Shown in pieces: positions 1 to 8,053 of a stretch of 64,000 nucleotides of DNA. Source of the stretch: Microbulbifer agarilyticus (GTDB lineage Bacteria; Pseudomonadota; Gammaproteobacteria; Pseudomonadales; Cellvibrionaceae); contig NZ_CP019650.1 of the NCBI RefSeq assembly GCF_001999945.1, forward strand, positions 930,001-994,000, in the 5' to 3' direction. The notes under the pieces were generated by a model that ran no database searches, had not been told where the DNA came from, and was given only the letters and a program-made list of their open reading frames with translations. The position numbers were made by a program, and so were the translations under genes. How positions within the stretch are numbered: the stretch's first letter is position 1; every line of letters begins with the position of its first letter.

Positions 1-1
1 G

Positions 2-250
2 TCGGGTATCTACGGCCTAGCTATCGACACCGATGGCATCGATGGCTCCGAAGACAACGCCGGCGCATCGTTTACGCCAGACGACTGGGCCAAGATGCAG
101 TCGCAAGGCCTGCAACCAACGGCCTATCTCGCCAACAACGACGCTTACAGCTTCTTCGCGGAGCTGGGCAACCTGATTGTGACGGGGCCAACGCGTACTA
201 ATGTTAACGATTTTCGCGCAATCCTGGTGCTGCCAACTATGGATAACTAG
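2..250 (+). CDS. Glycerate 2-kinase, MOFRL family (C-terminal fragment)
   Basis: This is the last 82 residues of a gene that begins before the window; the reading frame runs from base 2 to the TAG at 248-250. The translated text contains TDGIDG, then LANNDAYSFF, then VTGPTRTNVND, which is the typical end of the MOFRL domain of type-2 glycerate kinases (TtuD/GckA-like, once called hydroxypyruvate reductase). Such enzymes phosphorylate glycerate to 2-phosphoglycerate in the cytoplasm. The pyruvate kinase gene begins 84 bases downstream on the same strand, a neighbourhood known from tartrate and glycerate catabolic loci, so the two may be co-transcribed and feed glycerate into lower glycolysis. 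The substrate preference cannot be judged from this fragment. Confidence 0.85.
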   Translation, partial: SGIYGLAIDTDGIDGSEDNAGASFTPDDWAKMQSQGLQPTAYLANNDAYSFFAELGNLIVTGPTRTNVNDFRAILVLPTMDN

Positions 251-334
251 AAAGCCAGGCCCGCCGGGGCAGGATTGCTGGCTAAGCTGAGTCTATAGAC
301 CCGGACGCGGTCGCAAGTTGCCAGAGAAACCTCC

Positions 335-1810
335 ATGCCCCACATCCCCACGGTCCAACCGGCCACCTCGCCTTTTCGCCGCACCAAGATTGTTGCCACA
401 CTGGGCCCGGCCAGTGATAAGCCGGGTGTGTTGGAGAGGTTGATCACTGCCGGTGTAGACGTGGTGCGCCTCAACTTTTCTCACGGCACTGCCGAAGACC
501 ACCGCCGCCGTTTAAAGCAGGTACGCGAGATCGCTGAACATCAGGGGAAGACCGTGGCGGCGCTGGGTGACCTGCAGGGGCCCAAAATCCGTATCGCCCG
601 TTTCCGCGAAAATCGCGTCATCCTGCACGAAGGGGAGCGCTTTCTGCTGGATATGGAACTTGACGCCAATGCCGGCGACGAGACACGTGTGGGTTGCGAT
701 TACAAAGAGTTGGTCAGCGATGTAGCGGCCGGCGATGTACTGCTGCTGGACGACGGGCGGGTAATCCTGAATGTGGAGCAGGTAACCGAGCGTCATGTTC
801 TGACTACGGTGGTGGTAGGAGGCAGCCTTTCCAATAACAAGGGTATCAACAAGCAGGGCGGTGGGCTGTCTGCAGCAGCCCTCACTGATAAAGACAAGCG
901 GGACCTCAAAACCGCTATCGAAATTGGTATCGATTACTTGGCGGTATCCTTCCCGCGCAGCGCCGAGGACATGCTGGAAGCCCGGGAATTGTTGGGTGAA
1001 GAGGGCAAGCATATCGGACTGGTGGCCAAGGTCGAGCGCGCCGAGGCCGTGGCGGATCACGACACCCTGGACGATATTATCCGCGCTTCAGAAGCGGTGA
1101 TGGTGGCCCGCGGCGACCTGGGGGTGGAAATTGGGGATGCCGCGCTGATCGGGGTGCAAAAGCGCATGATCAAGCGCGCCCGCCAGCTCAACCGCGCGGT
1201 GATTACCGCTACCCAGATGATGGAAACCATGATTACCGCACCGCTGCCCACCCGGGCAGAAGTGTTTGATGTAGCCAATGCGGTACTCGATGGCACCGAC
1301 GCGGTGATGCTCTCGGCCGAAACCGCCGCCGGTGGCTTTCCCGTGGAAGCGGTAGAGGCCATGCATCGCCTGTGCCTGGGCGCGGAACGAGAGCGTTCGG
1401 CCCAGGAATCCGGTCACCGCATGCATCAGGGGTTTACCCGCATCGACGAGACCATCTCTCTTTCCGCCATGTATGCTGCCAATCATCTGGAGCGGGTCAC
1501 CGCCATCGCCTGTATGACTCAGACCGGCTACACGGCGCTTATTGCCTCGCGTATTCGCTCCGGCCTGCCGATTGTTGGTCTCGCCCACGAGCCTGTCGCC
1601 CAGCGGCGGATGGCGCTGTATCGCGGGGTAATCTCCGTACTGTTCGTGCCCGGCGACGACGAGGGTGACCGCGAGCTCAACCAGCGCGCCCTGGATACCT
1701 TGCGGGCACGTGGCATTGTAGATGAAGGTGACCGGGTGATCCTGATTCGCGGTGATCTGATGCAGTCCCACGGTGGTACCAACACCCTGAAGATTCTCGA
1801 CGTCTGTTGA
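335..1810 (+). CDS. pyk: Pyruvate kinase
   Basis: Converts phosphoenolpyruvate and ADP to pyruvate and ATP, the last step of glycolysis. The 491-residue protein is of family length (about 470-490). It opens with [13 protein letters not shown] and VVRLNFSHG, then has the phosphate-binding lysine region VAKVERAEA near residue 230, the metal-binding [11 protein letters not shown] near residue 255, and ATQMMETMI near residue 290. These are the core TIM-barrel motifs of pyruvate kinases, and an allosteric C-terminal domain follows. The start at 335 leaves a short N-terminal tail before the conserved barrel; the ribosome binding site is weak. It lies behind a glycerate kinase and may be the catabolic isoenzyme of that operon, but this cannot be proven here. 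No clear intrinsic terminator follows. Confidence 0.96.
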   Translation: MPHIPTVQPATSPFRRTKIVATLGPASDKPGVLERLITAGVDVVRLNFSHGTAEDHRRRLKQVREIAEHQGKTVAALGDLQGPKIRIARFRENRVILHEGERFLLDMELDANAGDETRVGCDYKELVSDVAAGDVLLLDDGRVILNVEQVTERHVLTTVVVGGSLSNNKGINKQGGGLSAAALTDKDKRDLKTAIEIGIDYLAVSFPRSAEDMLEARELLGEEGKHIGLVAKVERAEAVADHDTLDDIIRASEAVMVARGDLGVEIGDAALIGVQKRMIKRARQLNRAVITATQMMETMITAPLPTRAEVFDVANAVLDGTDAVMLSAETAAGGFPVEAVEAMHRLCLGAERERSAQESGHRMHQGFTRIDETISLSAMYAANHLERVTAIACMTQTGYTALIASRIRSGLPIVGLAHEPVAQRRMALYRGVISVLFVPGDDEGDRELNQRALDTLRARGIVDEGDRVILIRGDLMQSHGGTNTLKILDVC

Positions 1811-1985
1811 TTCAGTCAGGCGCGAGATTGGCGGTGAAATTGCATTTAGACGGGCGGATGTGGTTAGAATACGGATGGTAGTGCCGAAACTACCTGTAAT
1901 TTGAAGCTAATCTTGAACAGAGGACTGTGCTGCAGATGGCCTGAATCGGGCCTCGATTTAAACACTGTCTAAACGAACGATATAA

Positions 1986-2110
1986 ACAACACCGAGCCTG
2001 CATTCCTAAGTCATCGATAAGTGAGCGATACGGGATGTAGGCCGCGAGCGGTAAAACCGCCCGCCAGGGTCGCAAGGGAAACCGAACGGCCTCCCGCATT
2101 TGGAAAGGTG
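1986..2110 (+). ncRNA. Probable molybdenum-cofactor (Moco) riboswitch in the moaA leader
   Basis: The 125 bases in front of moaA contain blocks I recognise from the Moco RNA motif found before moaA operons of gammaproteobacteria: ACCGAGCCT at 1991-1999, a GGTCGCAAGGG block near 2069-2079, and CGGCCTCCC followed by TTTGGAAAGG ending at 2108. The last block contains the only candidate ribosome binding site of moaA, so aptamer folding would control translation start. A TATAAA at 1981-1986 just upstream could be a -10 box, but I see no good -35. The region is open in the moaA frame from a GTG at 2021, which would give a false N-terminal extension. The motif assignment is from memory, not from a covariance search. 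Confidence 0.78.
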
Positions 2111-3094
2111 ATGAAGGAAAACCGCGTATTGGAAGACGGCCATGGCCGTCGTTTCTACTATCTGCGCCTGTCGGTGACAGACGTCTGCAACTTCCGTTGC
2201 GACTACTGTCTGCCCGACGGCTACCAGGCCAGCCCCAAGCAGCCCGACCTCAGCGTCGCGGAAGCTACTACTGTCATGCACGCGTTCGCGCAGCTCGGCA
2301 CCAGAAAGGTGCGCCTGACCGGCGGCGAACCCTCGCTGCGCAAAGATCTCCCGCAACTGATTCAGGCCGCAAAAACCACCCCGGGTATCCGCCGTGTTGC
2401 AGTTACCAGCAACGGTTACAAGCTGCCGAGTGCTATCGATACCTGGCACCACGCGGGCCTCGACCAGCTCAATATCAGTATTGACAGTCTGGACCCCAGT
2501 GAATTTGCCCACATAACCGGCCACGACTGCCTGCCTAAAATTCTCACCGGTATCGACCGTGCACTGGAATTGGGCGTGCAAACCAAGGTTAACGCTGTGC
2601 TGCTCAGCGACGGTGCGCGCGATCGGCTGCAGCAGTTTCTGGCCTGGCTCAAAACCACCCCAGTCACCCTCCGTTTTATCGAACTGATGCAGACCGGAGA
2701 CAATCGCGACTACTTCGCCAGCAACCACCTGCGGGGTGTCGAAATCGAGCAGCTATTGATAGAAACCGGCTGGCAATTACTCCCCCGCGCCATCGATGCC
2801 GGCCCCGCCCGTGAATACGTCCACCCCGACTACGCCGGCCGTATCGGTTTGATTACGCCCTACAGCAAAGACTTCTGTAGCAGCTGTAACCGCCTGCGCA
2901 TCTCCGCCCAGGGCAAACTGCACCTGTGCCTGTTTTCCGATGCCGGCATTGATCTACGCCATGCGATTCGCGATGGCGATGCTAATGCGCTGGCGGAAAG
3001 CGTAAGAGCCATGATCGACAATAAAGAAGTCAGCCACTACTTGCAGCAAGGCAATACGGGGGGAACAGAAAACCTCTCGATAATTGGTGGATAA
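2111..3094 (+). CDS. moaA: GTP 3',8-cyclase MoaA (radical SAM)
   Basis: First enzyme of molybdopterin synthesis: a radical-SAM protein that rearranges GTP to 3',8-cyclo-GTP, the precursor used by MoaC. The 327-residue protein shows the N-terminal cluster motif CNFRCDYC just after YLRLSVTDV, the SAM-binding LTGGEPSLR, the second iron-sulfur site CSSCNRLRIS followed by a third Cys in LHLCLF, and the characteristic C-terminal Gly-Gly. I chose the ATG at 2111 because residues upstream of it do not match the family and coincide with the Moco riboswitch; a GTG at 2108 directly before it is an alternative. Usual family length is about 325-330. The gene stands apart from moaB-E, separated by a 211-base gap holding an inverted repeat. 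Confidence 0.95.
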   Translation: MKENRVLEDGHGRRFYYLRLSVTDVCNFRCDYCLPDGYQASPKQPDLSVAEATTVMHAFAQLGTRKVRLTGGEPSLRKDLPQLIQAAKTTPGIRRVAVTSNGYKLPSAIDTWHHAGLDQLNISIDSLDPSEFAHITGHDCLPKILTGIDRALELGVQTKVNAVLLSDGARDRLQQFLAWLKTTPVTLRFIELMQTGDNRDYFASNHLRGVEIEQLLIETGWQLLPRAIDAGPAREYVHPDYAGRIGLITPYSKDFCSSCNRLRISAQGKLHLCLFSDAGIDLRHAIRDGDANALAESVRAMIDNKEVSHYLQQGNTGGTENLSIIGG

Positions 3095-3143
3095 AGCTAA
3101 GAATTTAACGCTTACGAAGTAATAAATCGGAAGCGAAGCAGGG

Positions 3144-3244
3144 GCGCTAGGGGGCTGGTTTTCAGGATCGTCGCAAACAGGATGTTTGCGCCGAAACGCC
3201 CAGGGATGGGTTCACAGTGGTCCTGAAAACCAGCCCCCTAGCGC
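3144..3244. repeat. Long imperfect-centre inverted repeat (REP/MITE-like) between moaA and moaB
   Basis: Two 24-base arms at 3144-3167 and 3221-3244 are exact reverse complements. Between them is a second hairpin, CGCAAAC at 3172-3178 against GTTTGCG at 3184-3190. The centre also holds the phrase CCCAGGGATGGGTTCAC, which resembles centres of intergenic palindromic repeats I know from marine gammaproteobacteria. It is not a standard terminator because no T-run follows the arms. It could be a bacterial interspersed mosaic element; only one copy is visible in this window. Confidence 0.7.
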
Positions 3245-3305
3245 GCCAGCGCCACAAACCAAGAACAAAGCCCCAACATAAAAGGCCGCGACGGAGCACC
3301 AAAAA

Positions 3306-3821
3306 ATGTCCCACGCCCCACTAGACCCAAATCAAAAACTGAACATCGCCGTTCTCACCGTTTCCGACACCCGAACCGAAGAAAACGATACCTCTGGCAA
3401 ATACCTGGTAGAAGCCCTGCAGGCAGACGGCCACAACCTCGCCGATAAAGCCATCGTCATCGACGACAAATACCTGCTGCGTGCGCAAGTCTCCGCCTGG
3501 ATTGCCGACCCGGAAGTACAAGTAATTATTTCCACCGGCGGCACCGGCTTCGCCGGCCGCGACTCCACCCCTGAAGCACTCGCTCCACTATTCGACAAAC
3601 ACATCGACGGCTTCGGCGAGATGTTCCGCTCCATCAGTTACGAAGAGATTGGTTCTTCCACCATCCAGTCCCGCGCACTGGCCGGCATCGCCAACCGTAC
3701 CCTGATCGCCTGCCTGCCCGGTTCCACCGGCGCGTGCAAAACCGGCTGGACCAAACTGCTGCAGGAACAGCTCACCGCAAGTCACAAGCCCTGCAACTTC
3801 GTTGGTTATCTAACCAAGTAA
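3306..3821 (+). CDS. moaB: Molybdenum cofactor biosynthesis protein MoaB
   Basis: A 171-residue cytoplasmic protein of the MoaB/MogA fold, which adenylylates molybdopterin or supports molybdate insertion. The N-terminal [13 protein letters not shown] and the nucleotide-binding [17 protein letters not shown] near residue 75-92 are diagnostic, as is [12 protein letters not shown] near residue 138. The length fits MoaB rather than the longer MogA of E. coli (about 195). It opens the moaB-moaC-moaD-moaE group: moaC starts 22 bases after its stop. The 211-base stretch upstream contains the inverted repeat and ends in a purine-rich segment that can serve as ribosome binding site. Confidence 0.94.
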   Translation: MSHAPLDPNQKLNIAVLTVSDTRTEENDTSGKYLVEALQADGHNLADKAIVIDDKYLLRAQVSAWIADPEVQVIISTGGTGFAGRDSTPEALAPLFDKHIDGFGEMFRSISYEEIGSSTIQSRALAGIANRTLIACLPGSTGACKTGWTKLLQEQLTASHKPCNFVGYLTK

Positions 3822-3843
3822 ATCTCCCAAGGTTGGCCAATAC

Positions 3844-4335
3844 ATGACCCTGACACACCTCAACCAGCAAGGCGAAGCCAGCATGGTCGATGTCACCGAC
3901 AAAGACATCACCGACCGCTCCGCCCGTGCCATTTCCGCCGTTGCGATGTCTGCAGAAGCCTTCGCACAACTACAAGCGGGCAACAACAAAAAGGGCGATG
4001 TGCTCGCCACCGCCCGCATCGCCGGCATCCAAGCCGCCAAGAAAACCGCCGACCTGATCCCGCTGTGCCACCCTCTGGCGCTGACCAAGGTAAAGGTGGA
4101 TTTCGAACTGGACGAAGCAAACTCCACCGTGAATATTTCTAGTTTCTGTCGCCTTGCCGGCCGTACCGGCGTGGAAATGGAAGCGCTGACTGCGGCCAGT
4201 GTAGCCGCGCTGACCATTTACGATATGTGCAAAGCCGTCGATCCGGGCATGGTGATTGGACCTACCCAACTTCAGGAAAAGGTCGGTGGCAAGCGCGGTC
4301 ACTGGACGCCGGAAACCGCAGGGGAAAAATCGTGA
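3844..4335 (+). CDS. moaC: Cyclic pyranopterin monophosphate synthase MoaC
   Basis: Turns the MoaA product 3',8-cyclo-GTP into cyclic pyranopterin monophosphate. The 163-residue protein carries the family hallmarks [12 protein letters not shown] near residue 65, [19 protein letters not shown] near residue 122, and KAVDPGMVI just after it; these include the conserved active-site His and Lys. Length agrees with the family (about 160). The stop TGA at 4333-4335 overlaps the GTG start of moaD at 4332, so the two are translationally coupled. Confidence 0.95.
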   Translation: MTLTHLNQQGEASMVDVTDKDITDRSARAISAVAMSAEAFAQLQAGNNKKGDVLATARIAGIQAAKKTADLIPLCHPLALTKVKVDFELDEANSTVNISSFCRLAGRTGVEMEALTAASVAALTIYDMCKAVDPGMVIGPTQLQEKVGGKRGHWTPETAGEKS

Positions 4336-4580
4336 TCAACGTACTGTTCTTTGCCAGCCTGCGTGAGCAATTGAACTGCGAGGGTCTGCAAGCGGACGCG
4401 GCGGGTATTACCGATATTGCCGGCCTGCGCGCTAGCCTCGCCGCAAGGGGCAGTGAGTGGCAAGCTGCACTGGCCAGTGATCAGCTGCAGGTGGCATTAA
4501 ACCAGAAGCTGTCCAGTATGAATGTTGCGGTCAAAGATGGTGATGAGGTTGCCTTCTTTCCGCCAGTGACAGGGGGCTGA
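4332..4580 (+). CDS. moaD: Molybdopterin synthase small subunit MoaD
   Basis: Ubiquitin-like sulfur carrier of molybdopterin synthase. Reading from the GTG at 4332 gives 82 residues, the normal MoaD size, beginning [13 protein letters not shown] and ending FFPPVTGG with the essential C-terminal Gly-Gly that becomes a thiocarboxylate. A longer open frame starting at 4227 exists, but it lies inside moaC in another frame and has no MoaD similarity; I reject it. The start overlaps the moaC stop by four bases. moaE follows after one base. Confidence 0.94.
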   Translation: MINVLFFASLREQLNCEGLQADAAGITDIAGLRASLAARGSEWQAALASDQLQVALNQKLSSMNVAVKDGDEVAFFPPVTGG

Positions 4581-4581
4581 C

Positions 4582-5061
4582 GTGCCGCTGGAAATTTCTA
4601 TTTCCGTTCAGGCGGAAGGGTTTGACCCGGGAGCGGAATACAACCTGTTACGCAGCGAAAACTATGTGGACGGCGCCACCGCCATGTTCGTGGGTAACGT
4701 GCGCGACTTTTCCCCGGCAGAGTCGGGGGAGCAGCAATCGGTTGCGGTACTGGAGCTGGAGCACTACCCCGGGATGGCCGAGGCAGCCCTGACCGATATC
4801 GCCCGTCAGGCCGCGCAGCGCTGGCCGTTGGGACGCGTTCGAATTATCCACCGGTTTGGCCCGCTCGCTGCCGGCGACGAGATCGTATTCGTGGGGTCAA
4901 CCTCCGCCCACCGACAGGCCGCGCTGGATGCCTGCGCCTTCATCATGGATTTTCTCAAGAGCAGGGCGCCTTTCTGGAAAAAGGAGTTCGCCAAAGGTGC
5001 CGAGACGGGCGACTGGGTGCAGGCGCGCAACAGCGACGAAGATGCGCTGAAAAAGTGGTGA
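4582..5061 (+). CDS. moaE: Molybdopterin synthase catalytic subunit MoaE
   Basis: Large subunit of molybdopterin synthase; with MoaD it inserts two sulfurs into cyclic pyranopterin monophosphate. The 159-residue protein contains GATAMFVGNVRDF near residue 32, LEHYPGMA near residue 58, HRFGPLAAGDEIVFVG near residue 90, and RAPFWKKE near residue 128, which supplies the catalytic lysine region. It starts with GTG one base after moaD. It closes the moa group; no moeA, mobA or molybdate transport gene is in the window. Confidence 0.95.
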   Translation: MPLEISISVQAEGFDPGAEYNLLRSENYVDGATAMFVGNVRDFSPAESGEQQSVAVLELEHYPGMAEAALTDIARQAAQRWPLGRVRIIHRFGPLAAGDEIVFVGSTSAHRQAALDACAFIMDFLKSRAPFWKKEFAKGAETGDWVQARNSDEDALKKW

Positions 5062-5432
5062 GAGGATTTGAGTCTGCCAGTAAGTACTTGCAAACCCTGA
5101 ATGCATTTGTTTTCCTTGTGTTAGTTACGCCGGGCGGTAAAAACTTGACCCGGTTCCGCACCCTGCGGCGAAATTGTGACCTACCGCACATGTAGGCTTC
5201 GCTTTAGCCCCGTGATACCTGTCACAAAATCGAGCTTTTTTCTCTTGTCCTTTGAATTTTAAGAAAAAATTCTTATCCCACTCTCTGCGCGAGTTTTGAA
5301 GCGCCTCACATATCCCATCCGGTTGCTTGCAATACAATCACCCGCCTAAGAATGCGTATTCGGTCCGCAAAGAAAAAGTGACGGTCGAGTCTGCAGCCAA
5401 TAAAAAGGGTTGGGGTTTGAGGTAAAAGGGAT
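5062..5432. other. 371-base intergenic region before the envelope operon
   Basis: No coding sequence can be supported here. It holds a short AT-rich palindrome near 5268-5283 built on AAGAA and TTCTT, and a TACAAT at 5333-5338 that could be a -10 box, although no convincing -35 lies at the right distance. The promoter of the operon beginning at 5433 should be in this region. Confidence 0.5.
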
Positions 5433-5951
5433 ATGTACAGAATTCTGATGGCTACCGTTTTGCTGACGCTGGCGGCGATGAGCAATGCTCAAGGGGCCAA
5501 CCAGGTCAGCCGCGAAGAGATCCGCGGCCTCGACGAGCAGATCCAGGATGTTAAGAAAGATGTAATCAGCCTTACATCGGAGCTGAACCGCCTGGAAGAG
5601 AAGTTGCTGTTTCCCTCCAACACTCAGGTTGCGCTGTTTGTCTCCCTGCCGAATAACCAGGAATTCAGCCTGGAATCTGTCGAGGTGAAGCTCGATAACC
5701 AGGTTGTCGCCCACCACCTTTACACCTACCGCGAAATCGAAGCCCTGCAGTTGGGTGGGGTACAGCGTATCCATACCGCCAATGTGCAGACCGGCGCGCA
5801 TCCTCTGGAAGTGACCTACTTCGGCAAGTCCAAGTCCGGAAAAGAGTATCGTGCGACCGCGCGTTATAGTGTGGAGAAAGCGGTGGGTCCGAAATTTGTT
5901 GAGATCCAGATCGCCGGCAACCAGTCCGCTATCAACTTTAAGGACTGGTAA
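5433..5951 (+). CDS. Small exported coiled-coil protein, first gene of a Glt/Agl-like envelope operon
   Basis: I do not know an established name for this 172-residue protein. Residues 1-22 form a signal peptide (hydrophobic LMATVLLTLAAM, then SNAQG). Residues about 25-58 are heptad-like and charged, typical of a coiled coil, and the rest looks like a beta-rich periplasmic domain with VALFVSLPNN and HPLEVTYFGKSKSGKEY. Homologues in databases are sometimes labelled as AraC-type regulators, which the sequence does not support, as there is no helix-turn-helix. The next gene starts two bases after the stop, so it belongs to the operon running to 15722. By position it may be a periplasmic adaptor; that is inference. 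Confidence 0.85.
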   Translation: MYRILMATVLLTLAAMSNAQGANQVSREEIRGLDEQIQDVKKDVISLTSELNRLEEKLLFPSNTQVALFVSLPNNQEFSLESVEVKLDNQVVAHHLYTYREIEALQLGGVQRIHTANVQTGAHPLEVTYFGKSKSGKEYRATARYSVEKAVGPKFVEIQIAGNQSAINFKDW

Positions 5952-5953
5952 GC

Positions 5954-8053
5954 ATGATCACCCGTCTGGCCAGCGTGATTGCTGGTGCAGCCTTGACTGC
6001 GCTGTGTGCGGCACCCGCGCAGGCAAAAGCGCCTGTGGACCCGTCTGCCCTGCACACGGACCAGCTGCGCGACCTGTTTTTTGGTGAGGCACTGTTCCAG
6101 GCCCACCAGGATCAGTACTTTGATGCAATTACCGGTCTCGATACCGAACTCGACCAGTTCCGCCTGCTAGACGATCCAGAATTAGATCCATTCAGTCTGC
6201 ACTTTGGCCAGGCTGCTTTTGCTGTTGGTGACCTAGAACTCTCTTACCGCATGCACCGGGAAGCCGGCCGCGCCATGGAGCAGGTGCTCAAGGGCGATGT
6301 GCCGCAGCCAATCAAAAATGAAGCGGCCTACCGCCTCGCCAAAATTCACTACCACAAACAGCAGTTCGCCAATGCACTGCATGCTCTGGAGTTGATCGAA
6401 GGGCGTGTGCCCGAGCGGGTACGGGCGGAAGAGCTGTTTTTGCGTGCGCGCGTGTATATGCAGCTGGGCCGTTTCGAGGAAGCGATTGCGCTGCTAAAAG
6501 GGCTGAAAGGCGAAAAATCCCTTGCCGGGTTTGTGGAGTACAATCTGGGTATCGCTTTGCTCAAGGCCGGTGAGACCGAAAAGGGGGTGCTCGAGCTGGA
6601 TAGCCTTGGGCGCAATGCCGGTAGCAGCGACACCATGCGTGCGCTGCAGGATAAAACCAACCTGTTGTTGGGCTTCCAGCTGATGGAGTCCCAAAAGTAC
6701 GAGCGCGCGCGAACCTATTTTGATCGCGTACAGTTAAGCGGTCCTTTTTCCAATCAGGCGTTGCTGGGTGCCGGGTGGGTTGAGGCCAATGCGGGTCGCT
6801 ATGACCGCGCCCTGGTCCCCTGGCAATTGTTGACCCAGCGCAAGCCAACCAACGCATCGGTACAGGAAGCGATGCTTGCCGTCCCCTACAGTTACGGCAA
6901 GCTCGAGGTGCACAGTACCGCGGCGGTGAATTACGGTCAGGCGTTGGACCTGTTTGGCAACCAGGTTGATGTATTGACGCAATCCATCAACAGTATCCGC
7001 GAAGGTAAATTGCTCGAAGCACTGCGGCGTAAAGAAGCCAGCCAGGTTAAGAACTGGGTGGTGGAGTTGCGCAACCTGCCGGACGCGCCGGAAACGCACT
7101 ATTTACTGGAGCTGATGGCCTCCAATGATTATCAGGAATTCCTGCGTAACTACCAGGATCTGAATGACCTGAAAGAGCGGAACGAAGATTGGCTGCAGAG
7201 CCTAGATGCGTTTGACGAAGTCATTGCGCTGCGCCGCAGCTATTACGAACCCATATTGCCCTCTCTCGATGTGCAGTTCCGCCAGATCGATGCGCGTATC
7301 AAAATGCGTATGGAGCAGCGTCAGCGTCTGGCCGCTCGCATCGATAATCTGCTGGTGAATCGCCGCCCGGAGCTGCTGGCGAAAAGTGATGAAACGGAAT
7401 CGCGGCTGGTACTCCAGCAGATCCGGGAGATCCTCGACTACAACCCCACCCTGAAAAGCGAAGAAACCGAAGCGCGTATTGCCCGTCTTGAAGGTGTGCT
7501 CAAATTTCGCCTGTCCCGCGAATTTGATCATCGCCTGACCGAAGCCTTCAAGCGCTTGCAGGAGCTGGATGAGGTGATTGCCACTTTGCAGGAAACTTAT
7601 CAGCGCTATGTGCGCAGCCGGCAGGCAGCGACCCACAGCTATGAGGGGTATAGCGATCAGATCACCAGTTTGCGCGCGGGACTAAAACGCGCGCAAAAAC
7701 GTATCGATCAGCTGATGGCGCGCCAGGGGCGCATGCTTGAGCAGTTGGCGATCAACGAACTGGACCAGCGCCGTGCACAGCTCGAGAGCTATCAGATCAA
7801 GGCCCGCTTTGCCCTGGCCGATAGCTATGACCGCGCGAATGAACTGCAGGAGCAGCGCGCGGATGCCCGCAAGGTAGAAGAATACCAGCAGCAGGCTGAG
7901 CAAATGAAACAGGAGGCACCTGCGACGCCAATCTCTGCGGACGCGGATGGTGAAGCCCTGCCTGTGGATAACCCGCCGGAACTGCAAGCTCCCCAATCGC
8001 AGAGTGAAGCGATGGACGAGGTGGAAGAAGTAGACGGAGCTGGCGATGAATAA
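5954..8053 (+). CDS. Periplasmic TPR and coiled-coil protein (GltD/AgmU-like role suggested)
   Basis: A 699-residue protein with a signal peptide (residues 1-25, ending APAQAKA). Residues about 35-400 contain degenerate tetratricopeptide helices, for example AAYRLAKIHYHKQQFANALHALE and the stretch around ERARTYFDRVQ. From about 440 to 650 the sequence is highly charged and helical with long heptad runs, so a long coiled coil is likely, and it ends in an acidic, low-complexity tail. Signal peptide plus TPR plus coiled coil recalls the periplasmic TPR scaffold proteins of Myxococcus Glt machinery. Its last codons overlap the start of the next lipoprotein gene by eight bases, indicating translational coupling. 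The orthology is an inference from architecture and neighbours. Confidence 0.88.
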   Translation: MITRLASVIAGAALTALCAAPAQAKAPVDPSALHTDQLRDLFFGEALFQAHQDQYFDAITGLDTELDQFRLLDDPELDPFSLHFGQAAFAVGDLELSYRMHREAGRAMEQVLKGDVPQPIKNEAAYRLAKIHYHKQQFANALHALELIEGRVPERVRAEELFLRARVYMQLGRFEEAIALLKGLKGEKSLAGFVEYNLGIALLKAGETEKGVLELDSLGRNAGSSDTMRALQDKTNLLLGFQLMESQKYERARTYFDRVQLSGPFSNQALLGAGWVEANAGRYDRALVPWQLLTQRKPTNASVQEAMLAVPYSYGKLEVHSTAAVNYGQALDLFGNQVDVLTQSINSIREGKLLEALRRKEASQVKNWVVELRNLPDAPETHYLLELMASNDYQEFLRNYQDLNDLKERNEDWLQSLDAFDEVIALRRSYYEPILPSLDVQFRQIDARIKMRMEQRQRLAARIDNLLVNRRPELLAKSDETESRLVLQQIREILDYNPTLKSEETEARIARLEGVLKFRLSREFDHRLTEAFKRLQELDEVIATLQETYQRYVRSRQAATHSYEGYSDQITSLRAGLKRAQKRIDQLMARQGRMLEQLAINELDQRRAQLESYQIKARFALADSYDRANELQEQRADARKVEEYQQQAEQMKQEAPATPISADADGEALPVDNPPELQAPQSQSEAMDEVEEVDGAGDE

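Noticed and set aside
2021..2110. N-terminal extension of MoaA to the GTG at 2021
   Set aside because: The residues do not match MoaA and the DNA is the probable riboswitch with the ribosome binding site.
3144..3244. Considered as an intrinsic terminator of moaA
   Set aside because: The outer stem is long but no T-run follows, and the inner hairpin and centre look like a repeat element.
4227..4331. N-terminal extension of MoaD into moaC
   Set aside because: It would be 35 extra residues in another frame of a conserved gene; MoaD is about 80 residues long.
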